Part shown: positions 22,456 to 34,540 of the stretch, piece after piece
Layout: each line of letters opens with the position of its first letter
Numbering within the stretch: the first letter of the stretch is position 1
Source of the DNA: Tricholoma matsutake
Lineage: Eukaryota > Basidiomycota > Agaricomycetes > Agaricales > Tricholomataceae
Assembly (NCBI GenBank): GCA_026075535.2
Contig: AP026544.2
Location: forward strand, 10,788,001-10,852,000
Direction of reading: 5' to 3'
DNA length: 64,000 nt
Program-made: the position numbers and the translations under genes
The notes under the pieces: model-generated
Seen by the model: the letters and a program-made list of their open reading frames with translations, nothing else
Databases searched by the model: none
Told to the model about the DNA's origin: nothing

Positions 22456-22780
22456 TTGTTACCTGTAGATTAGAACCTAAAAAACAAAGAAAACAATTAG
22501 TTAGTTGCGAAAAAGAAGAAATGAATAAAAAAAAAATACCTACAGCCCAAACGACACAATTGCATCGTTTAGGCCCACATTGCTTCTGGTTGGCTTGTTT
22601 GCAGCTCTTCATGGCTGTGGAGTTGTTACCTGTAGATTAGAACCTAAAAAACAAAGAAAACAATTAGTTAGTTGATAAAAAGAAGAAATGAATAAATAAA
22701 AATTACCTATGGCCCAAACAATGCAATTGCGTTGTTTGGGCCTGCATTGCTTCTGGTCGGCTTGTTGGCAGCTCTTTGTG
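22456..22780. repeat. Tandem duplication of ~163 bp in X2
   Basis: Two adjacent copies share GTTACCTGTAGATTAGAACC, AACAATTAGTTAGTTG and a GGCCCAA...TTGGGCC-type hairpin (22549-22580 and 22710-22741). Differences are mainly at CpG/TpG positions. Confidence 0.75.
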
Positions 22781-23000
22781 GCTGTGGAATGGGGCTGGGA
22801 GTGGGTGGAGGTGATGTGGGTAGAGTGGAGATGGTGGTGGTAGAGAGGGAAGGAGGGAGGGAGGGAGGTGGCGGCGTGGTCATCATTGATGGTGGTGGTG
22901 GTGGTGAGTGATGAGCTGGCAATGTTGATGACACGGCTGTGTGCTTTGTCATACAAAGCCAAACAGTCATATGTAGTTGCATCAATGGCTATAAACAATA

Positions 23001-23075
23001 ATGGCTGCATAGTGTAACAGTAATGTGCATCTGTACTTTATCAGTTAACCATGAGGCTCTGAGTTCAAACACCAT
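23001..23075 (+). other. tRNA-like Pol III promoter module in X2 right end
   Basis: A-box-like TGGCTGCATAGTG (23003) and a weak B-box-like GAGTTCAAACACC (23061-23073) have tRNA-like spacing. It shares TACTTTATCA with the module in X1. Transcription would run outward through the right terminus. The B box is a weak match, so confidence is modest. Confidence 0.4.
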
Positions 23076-23349
23076 TCGTGACATTATTTTGCTAAGCTCA
23101 AATGGTCTGCTCGGATGCATGCGGACTGTCCTTGCTGGTCCAACCTGGTCGATCACAGATGCAGACAGACGAAATCCGCAGAATCCGAGTAAAATATGCG
23201 GAATCCATGTTAATCTGCACTGATCCGGGCAGACTGGCACACCCTGTTGCACAGCTAAAATGGTTTATTGTATGGATTGTAAATCTGTGCAGAGTCCATG
23301 TAATTCTGCACGGATCCATGCAGAACATATGGGGCAGTGTAAAGACCTC

Positions 23350-24973
23350 ACTTGCAAAGTCTACCTGCTCTCAGACAACCAGGCACAATTAGACACCTTC
23401 ATTATGGAAATCTTGTGTTGGGACAAATCCATCATTTCAAATCCCCTATGGCCTCACCCTGCTTCTTTATCAAGAAGAAGGATGGAACTCTCAGACTGAT
23501 CCAGGACTATCAAGCCCTCAATGCTATTACAATAAAAAACTGCTGCCACTTATTTCAGAACTAATTGCACAACTCCATGGGGCTTGCTACTTTACCAAGC
23601 TAGGCATGCAGTGGGGATATCAGAATGTCAGGATCAAAAAGGGAGATGAGTGGAAAGCAGTGTTTTGCACCAACCACAGATTATTTGAGCCTCTGGTAAT
23701 GATGTTTGGACTAACCAACAGCTCAGCCACCTTCCAAACAATGATTAATGACATCTTCCAAGATCTCATCTCAGAAGGAGTGGTCTGCATCTACTTGGAC
23801 AACATCCTCATCTTTATATAAGACATAGTGAAACACCACTGCAAAACCCACATAGAACTGGAATGACTATGGGAGCACAAGCTGTTCTTACATGCAGACA
23901 AATGTGAATTTGAATGCACTAAAATTGAATGCCTAGGGCTGATTATCTCAGAAGGCTGCATTGAGATGGATATCAAGGTAGCTGGAGTTGCAGAATGGCC
24001 CATACCCAGGAACAAAAAGGAAGTACAACAATTCCTAGGGTTCACAAACTTCTACAGATGGTTCATTTGTGGCTTCTCACATCATGCTCACACATTGTTC
24101 AACCTAACAGGCACTAAAGCACCTTGGAAATGGCAGGCAGAGCAACAACTGCCTTCGATAAGCTGCACAGATCCATCAGGTACCTCCATGCCAGTTCTTG
24201 TGTTTGTGGAAGACTCAAAACCTTTCAGAGTTGAAGCAGATTCATCAGATTTTGCAATGGGAGCCATACTATCTCAGTTATCAGACACTGACAGCAAATG
24301 GCACCCCATTTTGTTCTACTACAAAAGCCTCAATGTGGTAGAAAGGAACTATGAGACCCATGACAAGGAAATGTTGGCTATTATCTGCATACTGGAAGAG
24401 TGGTGACATTTCCTAGAAGGATCCTGACACAAATTGGAGATCTGGACTGATCACAAAAACCTTGAGTACTTCATGACAGCCAAAAAACTCAATTGATGGC
24501 AAGCTTGGTGGTCCCTGTATTTATCACACTTTGACTTCACACTGCACCACCATCCAGGACAAAGTATGGGAAAACCTGATGCACTCTCAAGATGACCAGA
24601 CCATGGCAATGGCAGCGAAGTAATGACAATGTCACACTGCTAAAACCAGAACTGGCTGTCATTTGTGCCTTGAAGGGTATCACAGTGGAAGGTGAGGAAT
24701 GAGATATACTGTAGAGGTGTGGTAGGGGCTTGGATAAGGCTGATCACACAGGGATAAGTAGGACCACTGTATAGTGTAGCACCATTATTGATGTAGTGTG
24801 TATGCTGCTTAGGGAGGTGTGACTACATGTAACACTAGTAACATACCCCAGGAACACCTGGGGTGTCACCCTGACCCCCTACATATACTGCAGGAAATCT
24901 GGCAGCAAAATCGCAATGGTGAACAGGAAGGCCCAGTAGCCACCACAGCAAAGGCCCTACAGGAGTGTGATGG
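23350..24973 (+). pseudogene. Ty3/gypsy pol remnant C, RT - RNase H part
   Basis: The plus strand enters RT in mid-fingers ([17 protein letters not shown]), then gives [38 protein letters not shown] and a catalytic site CIYLDNILIF, where YLDD has become YLDN. RNase H words follow: VEADSSDFAMGAIL, FYYKSLNVVERNYETHDKEML, IWTDHKNLEYF. Many TGA or TGG codons replace Arg (CGA/CGG). A 171-bp insert sits at 24712-24882. The reading stops at GATGG (24973), where element G1m begins, and resumes at 61264. Confidence 0.8.
24712..24882. mobile_element. Small hAT-like MITE in remnant C
   Basis: 171 bp starting TAGAGGTGTGG and ending CCCCCTAC, flanked by perfect 8-bp copies of ATATACTG (24704-24711 and 24883-24890). 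Removing it and one copy restores an uninterrupted pol reading (EDILQEIWQQ across the joint, apart from an older TGA). The terminal inverted repeat is weak, so superfamily assignment rests on the 8-bp duplication. Confidence 0.6.
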
Positions 24974-25652
24974 TGTTAAGAACTGATCCTAGAAGGTATG
25001 TTGGAATCCGATCGGACCCTGCAGGTGTTGATAGCAGAAGGTTGTCGGGTGGTGGTGGATTCTGCAGAGGGGAAAATGGAAAGGACTTGGCTTCAGCTTG
25101 TAAGAAGCTGCACCCTTCACCTCATCTGGTGTCCTAATTTCAAGATGAAGGTTTGGAGGTAGAAGCAGGGAAGTGCGGGTAAATGTGGGAAGGAGTACAG
25201 AGGGACTTGGGTTAAGTTCAGATGAGATTAGAACTTCAGAGGGAGACTAGTGTTGAGTTGAATGGAGTTCAGACTCTTAGAGAACTGAGGTAGGAGTAGA
25301 ATGAGATTTAGATTGGCAGGTTAAAGTCGAGTCTATGTCAATATACAAACTGAGGAATACAAGGCAAAACTAACTAAGCTTAAATACTGTAGTCCAGAAT
25401 AAAGGTGGAATGGAAACAGAAGCTGCAGCAGTGTCTTGACTGCATAGATAAATTTCCTAGCGGGATCTGTAGTCGAATTTGCAAAAGAGATGGCTGCCTT
25501 CCCAAGGCTGCCATAGGTGGTGTACAAGGTGGCCTGGTGCACAGCAGTGTGGGCAATGCAAGGCAGCTAGGAGGAGTTGACAAATAGGTTTGACATGCAG
25601 AAAAGGGTTGGACAGATGCAGGTTCCAATCGGGTGAGGAATGGTTCTTGACA
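24974..25652 (-). repeat. G1m 3' LTR
   Basis: 679 bp, collinear with the G1p LTRs: minus-strand start TGTCAAGAACCATTCCTC, end AGTTCTTAACA. It lacks the extra GTATATAACA that ends both G1p LTRs. CpGs of G1p are mostly TG or CA here. Confidence 0.9.
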
Positions 25653-25788
25653 GTATTTCCCCCTTAGTGCCAAGCCTATGAGGCACATGAGTGTTTGAGT
25701 CTGAATAAGGAAGTTGGTTGAATTTCCGAATGTGGTAGTTGGTTGAAAAAATTTTCATGTTGTTTCCTACCCCCATCACCTATCCAAT

Positions 25789-26694
25789 ATGTCCTCCCCA
25801 GCAGTCTCCACGCAAATCAAATTGGCCATGATGAATGCCCAACACAAACAGAGGGAGCTAGCAATGAAGGAGCAGATGGAAGGAGGAAGCGATGAGGGAG
25901 GAGGAGTGGAGGCACAGAAGAAGGAGGCAGTGGCTGCAAGACAAGTGGAGAAGAAGCGGGCAGCTGTGGCTGCGGGTTTGGGGGATGAGGCCGAGGGGAG
26001 CAAGTCCCCAAAGAAGAAGAAAGTCCCCAGGTCAAAGGCAAGGGTGGAGTCAGAGGAGTCCGAGGGTCTGGAGCGGGTGCAGGCCGCCTTGCAAAAGGTG
26101 AGTTTCTTGTTTTACTTCTCATCCTTCTTTTACTGATAAGTGGCCTAGATGCAAATATCAAAAAATTGCTTGTTTCAAGATGGGTGCGAGGGGACACATG
26201 TGCAATAACTGCACATGCATCAAAGACAAGTGTGAAGAGGTAGTGTGGGAGGGGCAGGAGGCCCCTGCAGCAAAAACATTGGGAACTGCATTGGGAACAA
26301 CAGGGTCAACGGGAAATAGCAGGGAAAATGCAGAGCTGATGTGGCAGATGATGAAGATGATGAAGAAGGGATTCAGTGAGGTGGCAACTGCAGTGTGGGA
26401 ATCCATAGGGGAGATCCAGGATGCATTGGACCTAGAGTGGAGGATGAAAGCACTGGGGAGGAGAGCGACAAGGATGAAGAAGAAGTGGAGTGGGCAGTGC
26501 GAGAGTCCCAGCGGGAAAGATGCAGGATCTGCCAGTCTGGAGATGACTGGGTGGCTTTCCAGAGAGGGCATATGATGAGGAGGAGAGCGAGAGTGGAGAA
26601 GAGGGTGTGGGTGGAGAAAAGGGCAAGGGTGGAGAAGAGGGCAAGGTTTGGGGAGAGGGTGACAAAGACAGTGAGGGAGAAGCAGAGGTGGTAG
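25789..26694 (+). pseudogene. Antisense Cys6-cluster gene carried by G1m (broken copy)
   Basis: Plus strand, opposite to G1m pol, lying between pol and the 3' LTR. Exon 1 (25789-26097) starts MSSPAVSTQIKLAMM and has a Lys/Glu-rich helical region and a basic KSPKKKKVPRSK run. A 51-bp intron (26098-26148, GTGAGT...CCTAG, TACTGAT branch-like word) leads into C-KYQKIA-C-FKMGARGHM-C-NN-C-TCIKDK-C. Relative to the G1p copy, a 5-bp deletion just before the donor removes the first Cys and shifts frame. About 36 residues of the acidic coiled-coil are also missing, and another frame change occurs near 26440. The acidic EESDKDEEEVE block is still recognisable. Confidence 0.75.
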
Positions 26695-26787
26695 TGTAGG
26701 GATCCGGTTGGATCCAAAGAGAATTCTTTTTGTAATAAAAATTTGTTTCTGAGTTCCGACTGAGTGAATGAGTAACATGAATAGACT

Positions 26788-28230
26788 TTAAGCAGGTAAT
26801 AGACTGGGTTTCTGCAGGTAGTGGGTGTGAAAGTCTGCGAGGAGTTCTTGGGTGTGGTCAAGTTCTATAACAGGTAGCCTGGTCACCATAGCCAGGAGGT
26901 TTCTTGATCAGTTCCCTGGTAACCTTCCCATTGGATGAGGTAGAGAATCTTGCAGCGACATTGATTGTTGACCTTGGAGTCAAGGACTTTGGAGATCTCA
27001 TACTTGAGCTCATCGTTGATAGTGATTGGAGGAGGTGGAGGTTGTGCTTGATTTGGAATTGTGTTCAGGAAGTGTTTTCTAGTTGGGAGACATGGAAAAC
27101 AGGGTGGATGGCCCACATGTGGTCTGGAAGCTGCAGGGTGACTGAGTGAGTACCCAGGTGGGCGATGATTTTAAAGGGATCATGTTTCTTTTCAGAAAGT
27201 TTCTTGGAGGGATTGATGGTGTGGATATTTTCCACAGTGATGTAGGCAGAATCACCAAGGTTGAAGTTGGGTGCAGGTGGCCGATGTTTTTCCGCAGGGC
27301 CTTGATAACACTCTTGAGCGGCTGCAAGCTGTTTCTGAAGTTCCTGATGAAGGTCATCTAAGTTGACGATGAACTCGCGGGTGCACTGTGAGGCTAAGTC
27401 GCATTCAGGGAAGATGGAAATGTTTGGGTGGTAGCCCTTGTTGGCAAAGAAAGGGGATATGCCTGTAGAGGCAGAGGGAGCATTGTTGTAGGCCAATTCA
27501 CCCAAGGGTAAGAGGTGAGACCAGTTGTCCTGCTGATAGTTGCAGAAGATCCGGAGGTACTGCTCCAAAGTCTGATTAAGTCGTTCCATCTGACCATCAC
27601 CTTGCAGGTGCTAACCAGAAGTGAAGTGGATCCACCTGTCAAGCGCTTTTCCGAGGGAGCAGAAAAAATGGGAGACAAACTCAGATCCCTGGTTGCAAGT
27701 GATGTGCAACAGGACACCATGCCTGGAGAAGACATGGAGGATGAACAGGTTGACTAATTCTTGGGCTGTGATTTCATTGACAGTTGGGATGAAGATACCT
27801 TGTTTGGTGAGGCATTCAACAATGACCAGGATAGCTGTGTGGCCATCAGAGTTGGGTAGTTGTTCAATGAAATCCATGGAGATTGAGTTCCAAGGTCATT
27901 CTGGGACTGGATGTTGCTTTAGGAACCCATAGGGCTTGTGTCGAGGTGGTTTGGATCATTTGCAAGTGGTACAGGATTTGCAGAATTCCTGCACAAAGGT
28001 GTGGAGGTTTGGCCAGATATATTCCTGATGGACAAGCTGCTGGGTTTTGTTTTGTCCAAAGTGGCCAGAGAGGATATGATCATGTTTGTACTGAAGGACC
28101 TTGATGCAGAGGTCTGCGACATCCAGAACATAAGTCCAGTCAAAGGGGTGGAGAAGACCTGCCTTGTCTATGGTCCAGTTGGGGTCAACAGGTTTTGGAA
28201 GATGTGCAGATTACTGCTTGTCAAAGGATA
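26788..28230 (-). pseudogene. G1m integrase and chromodomain
   Basis: From right to left: zinc-finger region (HDHILSGHFGQNKTQQLVH, CKSCTTCK, about 28110-27950), core (MDFIEQLPNSDGHTAILVIV, HITCNQGSEFVSHFF, then a query-like frame change, QTLEQYLRIFCNYQQD), C-terminal LGDSAYITVENIHT, and a chromodomain YEISKVLDSKV..CRCKILYLIQWEGYQG ending at about 26788. D and E catalytic positions are recognisable, but frameshifts near 27600 and 27070 and stops break it. Confidence 0.8.
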
Positions 28231-28289
28231 GGTGTTGCAAGGTAGGTGGCACAAAGGGAAGAGGTGAGTTGTTCCTGTGTGAACACAGG

Positions 28290-29660
28290 TCAGAAGTTGG
28301 TCAGGTTTACAGAGGCAAAGTCACTATTTCCCCCTTTGCAGTAGGTGTCCCAACGTCTTGTGAGTGCGTCTGGCTTGGCCCCTAATTTTCCGGGGTGAAA
28401 GCAGATAATGAGATTGAACTGTGAGAGGTACTCGGACCATCTGGCCTGATGGCAGGTGAGCAATTTAATAGTGCTGAAGTACTCCAGATTTTTGAGGTCT
28501 GTGATCACATCGATTGGGTTTGCAGAACCCTTGAAATATTGCCGCCAATACTTGAAGGCTTCAAAGATAGCCAGAAGTTCCTTGTTGTGTGTATTGCAAT
28601 TTAGTTCAGTGGGATTAAAGAAGTGGGAATGGAAAGTCACCAGATGGATTTCTCCATCCGCAGTGTAAACCAAGAGGATAGCCACTAGGGCATAGTTGGA
28701 AGTGTTGGTTTCGAGTACCATTTGGGAGTCAGGTACCCATTGAGTTCAGACGGGGGCATGAGTGAATTCTTGTTTGAGCTTTTCAAAAGTGTTGTGGCAC
28801 TTCTTGTTGAAGTCCCAGGGTGCAGATTTCTGTGTCAACTGGGTGAGTGGAATCACAATGTCAGAGTAACTGTTGATGAAATGGCAGTAAAAGTTGCAGA
28901 AGCCTAAGAAGGATTGTATATCCTTGACTTTCCTAGGCTCAGGCCAGTCGAGCACAGTTTTGACTTTATCCTCTACATCCATAGTCCATCTGGTGAAAGG
29001 ATGAAACCTAGATATTCAACAGTGTCTTTGTGGAACTCATTTCTGCAGTGAAGTGTAAAGTCCATTCTTCCAGAGTCTCTGAAGAACTTCCTTGATGTGA
29101 GCTCCATGCTGCAATTTGTCATCGGAGTAGATTAGCATGTCGTCGAGGTAGACAATGACACAGACATCCAGCATGTTGCTGAAGATGTTGTTCATAAAAT
29201 GCTGGAAGGCTGTGGGTGCATTAGTGAGCCTGAATAAAACTACCAACCACTTGAAGGATCCATAGCGGGTGTGGAAAGTAGTTTTCCATTCATCCTCATC
29301 CCCAATGCAGACTAGGTGATAGGTGTGCCACAAGTCTATCTGGGTAAACAAGCGGGCTTTTTGGGGGGAGTCAAAGTGGTTGGAAATGAGCAGAAGTGGG
29401 TAGCAGTCCTTCTTCATAAGATGGTTGAGGCCTTGGTAGTCAATGCAAAGCCATAGGCTGCCATCTTTTTTCTTGACAAAGAGGATAGGAGCACTGTGCG
29501 GGGATTTAGAGGGGCGAATGAAACCTGAGCAGATGTTTTTGTCAATGAAGACTGGTAAGGCTTCTAATTCAGAGGGAGAGAGGGAATACATGAAACCCAG
29601 AGAAGGGGGAGCATTATCCTCAAGATTGAGCAGAGTGGGCAGATAACCCTTCTGGAGCAA
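28290..29660 (-). pseudogene. G1m reverse transcriptase and RNase H
   Basis: 29660-29037 is open through the RT palm ([32 protein letters not shown]). After a frame change, 28982-28746 gives the connection (WPEPRKVKDIQSFLGFCNFY) and 28721-28290 RNase H (LETNTSNYALVAILLV, LNCNTHNKELLAIFEAFKYW). This stretch is what G1p has lost. Confidence 0.8.
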
Positions 29661-29760
29661 AGGTTATCTGGAAAGCTACTGCCCCAGGGAGTTTGCTAGC
29701 GCATGCATACATGGCAGCATTGATGAACAAAATGTTGGGAGGAGAAAACTTGGGGGGTTC

Positions 29761-30237
29761 TTAAGGTGTGGGTGATCCACGGATATCTACCAGAAGGTTT
29801 GGAGACAAAGGTGACGTCTGGGGTGCTGGACCTCTATGCTCTGCAGAGCAGAAAGCGATTTGGCTTGAAGACCAGTCAATCAATGGATTGTATTGCTTCA
29901 GCCAGTTATGACCGAGTATGGTGGAACAGGAAGAGTCTAGCGAGGTTACATAAAATGACAGATTGAACACTTCACTGGTAAGGAAGGTGACCAGAAGTTG
30001 GACAACTTGAGTTATGGTGGAGTTGCAAGATCCAACAAAGAGCCGTGATCTGATCAGGTTAATGGATTTTGTGCTGAGTTGGTTATCCAACACAAAGGAG
30101 GAATCAAGGAAGCAATGGGAGGAACCAGAATCAATAAGAGTTCGGACAGGAGCAGATTTGTCAGGAATGGTTAAAAGAGTGGTCAGGGAGTCAGGGTCAG
30201 AAAGAGCAGACATGTTGAGACAAATGTAGGCAGCCAA
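29761..30237 (-). pseudogene. G1m protease region
   Basis: Open frame of 158 codons with the aspartic protease site TLIDSGSSHCFLDSSF and the downstream word ILGHNWLKQYNPLIDWSSS, as in G1p. It is separated from RT by about 100 bp with a frame break. Confidence 0.75.
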
Positions 30238-30293
30238 GTGGGTAAGGTCAATGCAACCCCCAGCCCCAATGGCTGTTTCCTGAGGGTTGCGGA

Positions 30294-31583
30294 CTATTTT
30301 TCTGAGTCCATAGTGTCAGGAATGACAGCAGAAGCATGGGCTTTTGCAGCTTTGGATTTCAGGCAGTTTCCTGTTATGTGCCCTTCCTCACCACAGTAGA
30401 GACAAAGTTGTTCTCTCATGCAACATTCTTGTTCCTCCCCAGTAAGCTTGCCACTCTTCCCCAATTTATCAGAGATGAACAACTTGGGCTTGTCCCAGGG
30501 AGTGTTCTTTGTCATGGAAGACTGCTGGTTGGAGGTCCTACCATGGGTGGAGTTTGAAGAGGATTGTTTTGTAGATGGGGAAGGACTTTTGGAAGTGTCC
30601 TTCCAACTAGAGTTAGTGAAGTTACTGGAATTCTTTGTTTCAAAGTGGGATTCATCTTCTTGCATCCAGTAGATGTCATCGCTGTCCTGCACTTTCAAGT
30701 GCAGCTCTGCAAGAGTATTGGGTTTACCACCCCAGAAGACTTCTATGCGAAGTTGGAGCAGGAGACCATGGAAATAGCAATCACAAAGGGCTGCTTCATT
30801 CCAGTTGACTCTAGAGGCTAATTCTCAGAAGTCAACGTTATACTTTGTGATTTGACCACCTTTCTTCATTGCTAGGTCAGAGAGAGCTTTTTCCATGTCT
30901 CTGACCGGGTTGTGTGGGCCAAAGTTGCTTTCCAGCTCAGTGAGGAAAGCTTCGTAGTCCCACATCCAGTGTGTGGAATTTGTTGGGTCATTAAGACCAG
31001 GCTCAAACCAACTGAGAGCTGATCCCTTAAGATAAGAAAGGATAAATATGATCTTTTTCTCATCAGAGGAAAATATGTGTGGATGGTTGCAGAAATGAAG
31101 ATTGCAGGAGACTAGGAAGTCTCTAAGTTTATGTGGATTGGCGCTGTCAAAAGTGTCATGGTCACGAACTTTGATTTTCTCAGTCTTGGGTGCATTGTTC
31201 TGAAAAAGGGTGCAGATACTCTTTGAGAGGTTGTAAAGGACATCTATGAACCTATCCCCTGGATCAGGGTTTTCCACTGCAGGACATTGATCATCTGGAT
31301 CATTGGGATTGGGGTCACCCCCAGGGCCATCAGGACCACTAGGGTCATGGGGTCCACTGGGGGGTCTGTCCTCTAGACCAGGATCTTCCAACTGGAAGTG
31401 TTCAGGCTGGTTGATTCCCCCTATGTACTCAAGGGGAGTTCTTGACCAAAAACCTTCTGGGTTGGTGGAAGGGTGCACGGCATGGGTGGACATGAGATTG
31501 GCACTGATTGAGGGGCTCCTAAGCTGATTTGTCAGCAGATGTTTGAGGGTCTGGAAGACACTCCGAAAGTAGTGGCAGGTCAA
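30294..31583 (-). pseudogene. G1m gag
   Basis: The N-terminal part (start MSTHAVHPSTNPEGF) is Pro/Asp/Gly-rich. The capsid-like part reads LRDFLVSCNLHFCNHPHIF, FILSYLKGSALSWFEPGL and FLTELESNFGPHNPVRDMEKAL. After a frame change near 30760 comes the zinc knuckle [14 protein letters not shown] (30410-30370). Compared with G1p the differences are largely CpG to TpG/CpA. The 5' part of this gene is also present, inverted, at 34548-35005. Confidence 0.8.
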
Positions 31584-31799
31584 GGGTCAGGAAGGGTGGA
31601 TCTCTGGATTGCCAGCCCCTTCAGTGTATTTGGTCCATTACAAATGGACCAACTAATGGTGGCTTTAAGCTGTTTTCAATGATCCAGCTAATGTGGGCCC
31701 ATAATAGACCATAGTAAATGAGTGGGCTCATCTGGTGGGCATAAGCTCATGCAAATAGGATGGGCTCATGGGTGATAAGAGTACTGCTATAGGCCATCT

Positions 31800-31975
31800 G
31801 TCATGGATGGGCCCATAGGTCATATCAACACTGCAGTAGACTGTATAATGGATGGGCCCATGGGTCATGTCAATACTGAAGTAGACTATATGATGGATGG
31901 GCCCATGAGCCATGTCAATACTGCAGTGGACTGTATGATGGATGGGCCCATGGGCCATGTCAATACTAAATGTAG
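31800..31975. repeat. 45-bp tandem repeat, ~4 units (FB left arm)
   Basis: The unit begins GGATGGGCCCATGGGTCATG and is present about four times. Inverted copies lie at 34226-34343 and 36813-36970. It is in frame (15 codons), so it yields the repeated peptide MDGPMGHVNTAVDCM, but there is no other sign of coding. Confidence 0.85.
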
Positions 31976-32650
31976 AGTTGGGTCACTTCACATGTTGGCA
32001 CTTCAAATGTCAGATCAGGTCATTTCAAATGTCAGATCGGGTCACTTCAAATGTTGGATCGGGTCACTTCAAATGTCAGGTTAGGTCACTTCAACTGTTG
32101 GCACTTTAAATATCGGGTCAGAATATTATACTTGTTGGATCAGAACAATTTCAATGTTGGGTTGGGTCACATCACACGTCAGCACTTCAAATGTTGGATC
32201 GGAACATTATATCTGTTGGGTCAGACAATTCAATATTGGGTCAGGTCACTTCAACTGTTGGGTTGGAAGATTATACTTGTCGGGTCAGAACAGTGTCAAT
32301 GTCAGGTTGGGTTACTTCACATGTCAGCACTTCAAATGTTGGTTCAGGTTACTTCAAATGTCAGGTCATGTCACTTCAAATGTTGGGTCAGAACATTATA
32401 CTTGTTGGGCTGGAACAATTTTAATGTTGGGTCAGGACCTCAGGTCACTTCACATGTTGGCACTTCAAATATTGGATTGGATCACTTCAAATGTCAGCAC
32501 TTTACATGTTGGGTCAAAACATTTTGCTTGTCAGGTCAGAAAAAACTCATGTTGGGGTCAGAACACTTTACATGTCAGGTCAGGACATTTTACTATTGGG
32601 TCACTTTATACATTGGGTTGAAACACTTTGCATGTCAGGTTGGAAAAAAT
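31976..32650. repeat. 22-bp minisatellite, left block
   Basis: Degenerate units of GGTCACTTCAAATGTCAGATCG with variants that insert AACATTATACTTGTTGG. Orientation is opposite to the two blocks further right. Confidence 0.85.
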
Positions 32651-32925
32651 GCCTGGGTCAGATGTTTTACCTCCAATCCAATGTGGCATGTTTGCTGTGA
32701 TCTGAAAATGGGCATGCTCCAATCCAATGCTGTGTTTGCTCTGAGGCACCAGTGGTGATACATCACTACTAAATGCACAGAGAATATTTAAGAATCCCTC
32801 ATCAAGTATCTGCTACCTACATGAAGGCTGCAAGTCTGTTATGGGATCATATGGTCAACCACAATATTGACATGACCTACTGTGAATTGTTCCAACCCAA
32901 CAAGGCAGAATGTTCTGACCCAACA
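32651..32925. other. Non-repetitive centre of FB
   Basis: About 275 bp with no minisatellite and no gene. It contains two copies of CTCCAATCCAATG (32671 and 32717). The minisatellite reverses direction across it. Confidence 0.5.
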
Positions 32926-34220
32926 TTTGAACTGCCAACAGTTAAAGTGACACATTTGAAGTGCTGACATGTGAAGTGACCTGAGCCACCATTGAAATTG
33001 TACTAGGCCTAATGTTCCCCAACATTTGAAGTGCCAATGGTTGAAGTGACCCAAAATGACATTTGGAGTGACCATGACCCGACCTGACATTTGAAGTGAC
33101 CCAATCTGACATTTGAAGTGACCCAATCTGACATTTGAAGTGCCAACATGTGAAGTGACCCGACCTGACATTGAAATTGTTCTGACTCAACAAGTACAAC
33201 ATTCTGACCTGACAGTTGAAGTGCCGACAGTTGAAGTAACCCGACCCGACATTTGAATTGACCCAACCTGACATTTGAAGTGACCCGATCTGACATTTGA
33301 TGTGCCAACAACATGTGAAGTGACCCAACCTGACATTGAAATTGTTCCAACCTGACCAGTACAATGTTCTGACCCAACAGTTGAAGTGCCGACAGTTGAA
33401 GTGACCTGACCCGACATTTGAAGTGACCCAATCTGACATTTAAAGTGCCAACATGTGAAGTGACCTGACCCAACATTAAAATTGTTCTGACCCGACAAGT
33501 ACAATGTTCCGACCCAACAGTTGAAGTGACCTGACCTGACATTTGAAGTGCTGACATGTGAAGTGACCCAACCCAACAAGAACATGTTCTGACCTGACAG
33601 TTGAAGTGCCAACAGTTGAAGTGACCAATGACTGAAGAATTGTCCCGAAAAAATGTCCCGAAAAATGACCTGACATGAAAAAATGACCGAAGAAATGACC
33701 TGAAAAAACGACCTGAAAAAATTTAAAAAAAAAATGACCCAACACAAACATTTGAAGTGACCTGACCTGACATTTGAAGTAACCTGAACCAACATTTGAA
33801 GTGCTGACATGTGAAGTAACCCAACCTGACATTGACACTGTTCTGACCCAACAAGTATAATCTTCCAACCCAACAGTTGAAGTGACCTGACCCAATATTG
33901 AATTGTTCTGACCCAACAGATATAATGTTCCAATCCAATATTTGAAGTGCCGACAATTGAAGTGACCTGAACCAACATTTGAGGTGACCCGATCCAACAT
34001 TTGAAGTGCTGACGTGTGACGTGACCCAACCCAACATTGAAATTGTTCTGATCCGACAAGTATAATATTCCGACCTGATATTTAAAGTGCCAACAGTTGA
34101 AGTGACCTAACCTGACATTTGAAGTGACCCGATCCAACATTTGAAGTGACCTGATCTGACATTTGAAATGACCTGATCTGACATTTGAAGTGCCAACATG
34201 TGAAGTGACCCAACTCTACA
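32926..34220. repeat. 22-bp minisatellite, middle block
   Basis: Units of TGACCCGACCTGACATTTGAAG and variants. 33635-33735 is replaced by a different short repeat (AAAAATGACCTGA) identical in kind to the core of the hairpin element at 35.1-35.5 kb. Confidence 0.85.
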
Positions 34221-34540
34221 TTTAGTATTGACATGGCCCATGGGCCCATCCATCATACAGTCCACTGCAGTATTGACATGACCCATGGGCCCATCCATTA
34301 TACAGTCTGCTGCAGTGTTGATATGACCTATGGGCCCATCCATGACAGATGGCCTATAGCAGTACTCTTATCACCCATGAGCCCATCCTATTTGCATGAG
34401 CTTATGCCCACCAGATGAGCCCACTCATTTACTATGGTCTATTATAATTCATGGGCCCACATTAGCTGGATCATTGAAAACAGCTTAAAGCCACCATTAG
34501 TTGGTCCATTTGTAATGGACCAAATACACTGAAGGGGCTG

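Larger units (their letters stand above)
21402..23349. mobile_element. TIR element X2 (non-coding)
   Basis: The left terminus CAGTAATTTACACTGCCCC and the right terminus (inverted) GAGGTCTTTACACTGCCCC pair with each other and with the two ends of X1, in swapped order. Subterminal GGAGTCC/GTCCACA repeats follow (21440-21590 and 23110-23330). The interior has three copies of an 18-bp palindrome, two GGCCCAA hairpins, a tandem duplication (about 22456-22618 and 22619-22780) and a tRNA-like module near the right end. I see no transposase, so it would be non-autonomous. A clear target duplication is not visible. Confidence 0.6.

Noticed and set aside
21783..22640. 285-codon open frame in X2
   Set aside because: Composed of CCACCC/GGGTGG repeats and palindromes, with homopolymer runs; no domain and no counterpart in X1.
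24974..25652. Small open frames in G1 LTRs (for example 25333-25688)
   Set aside because: They shift between the four LTR copies; a coding role is not supported.
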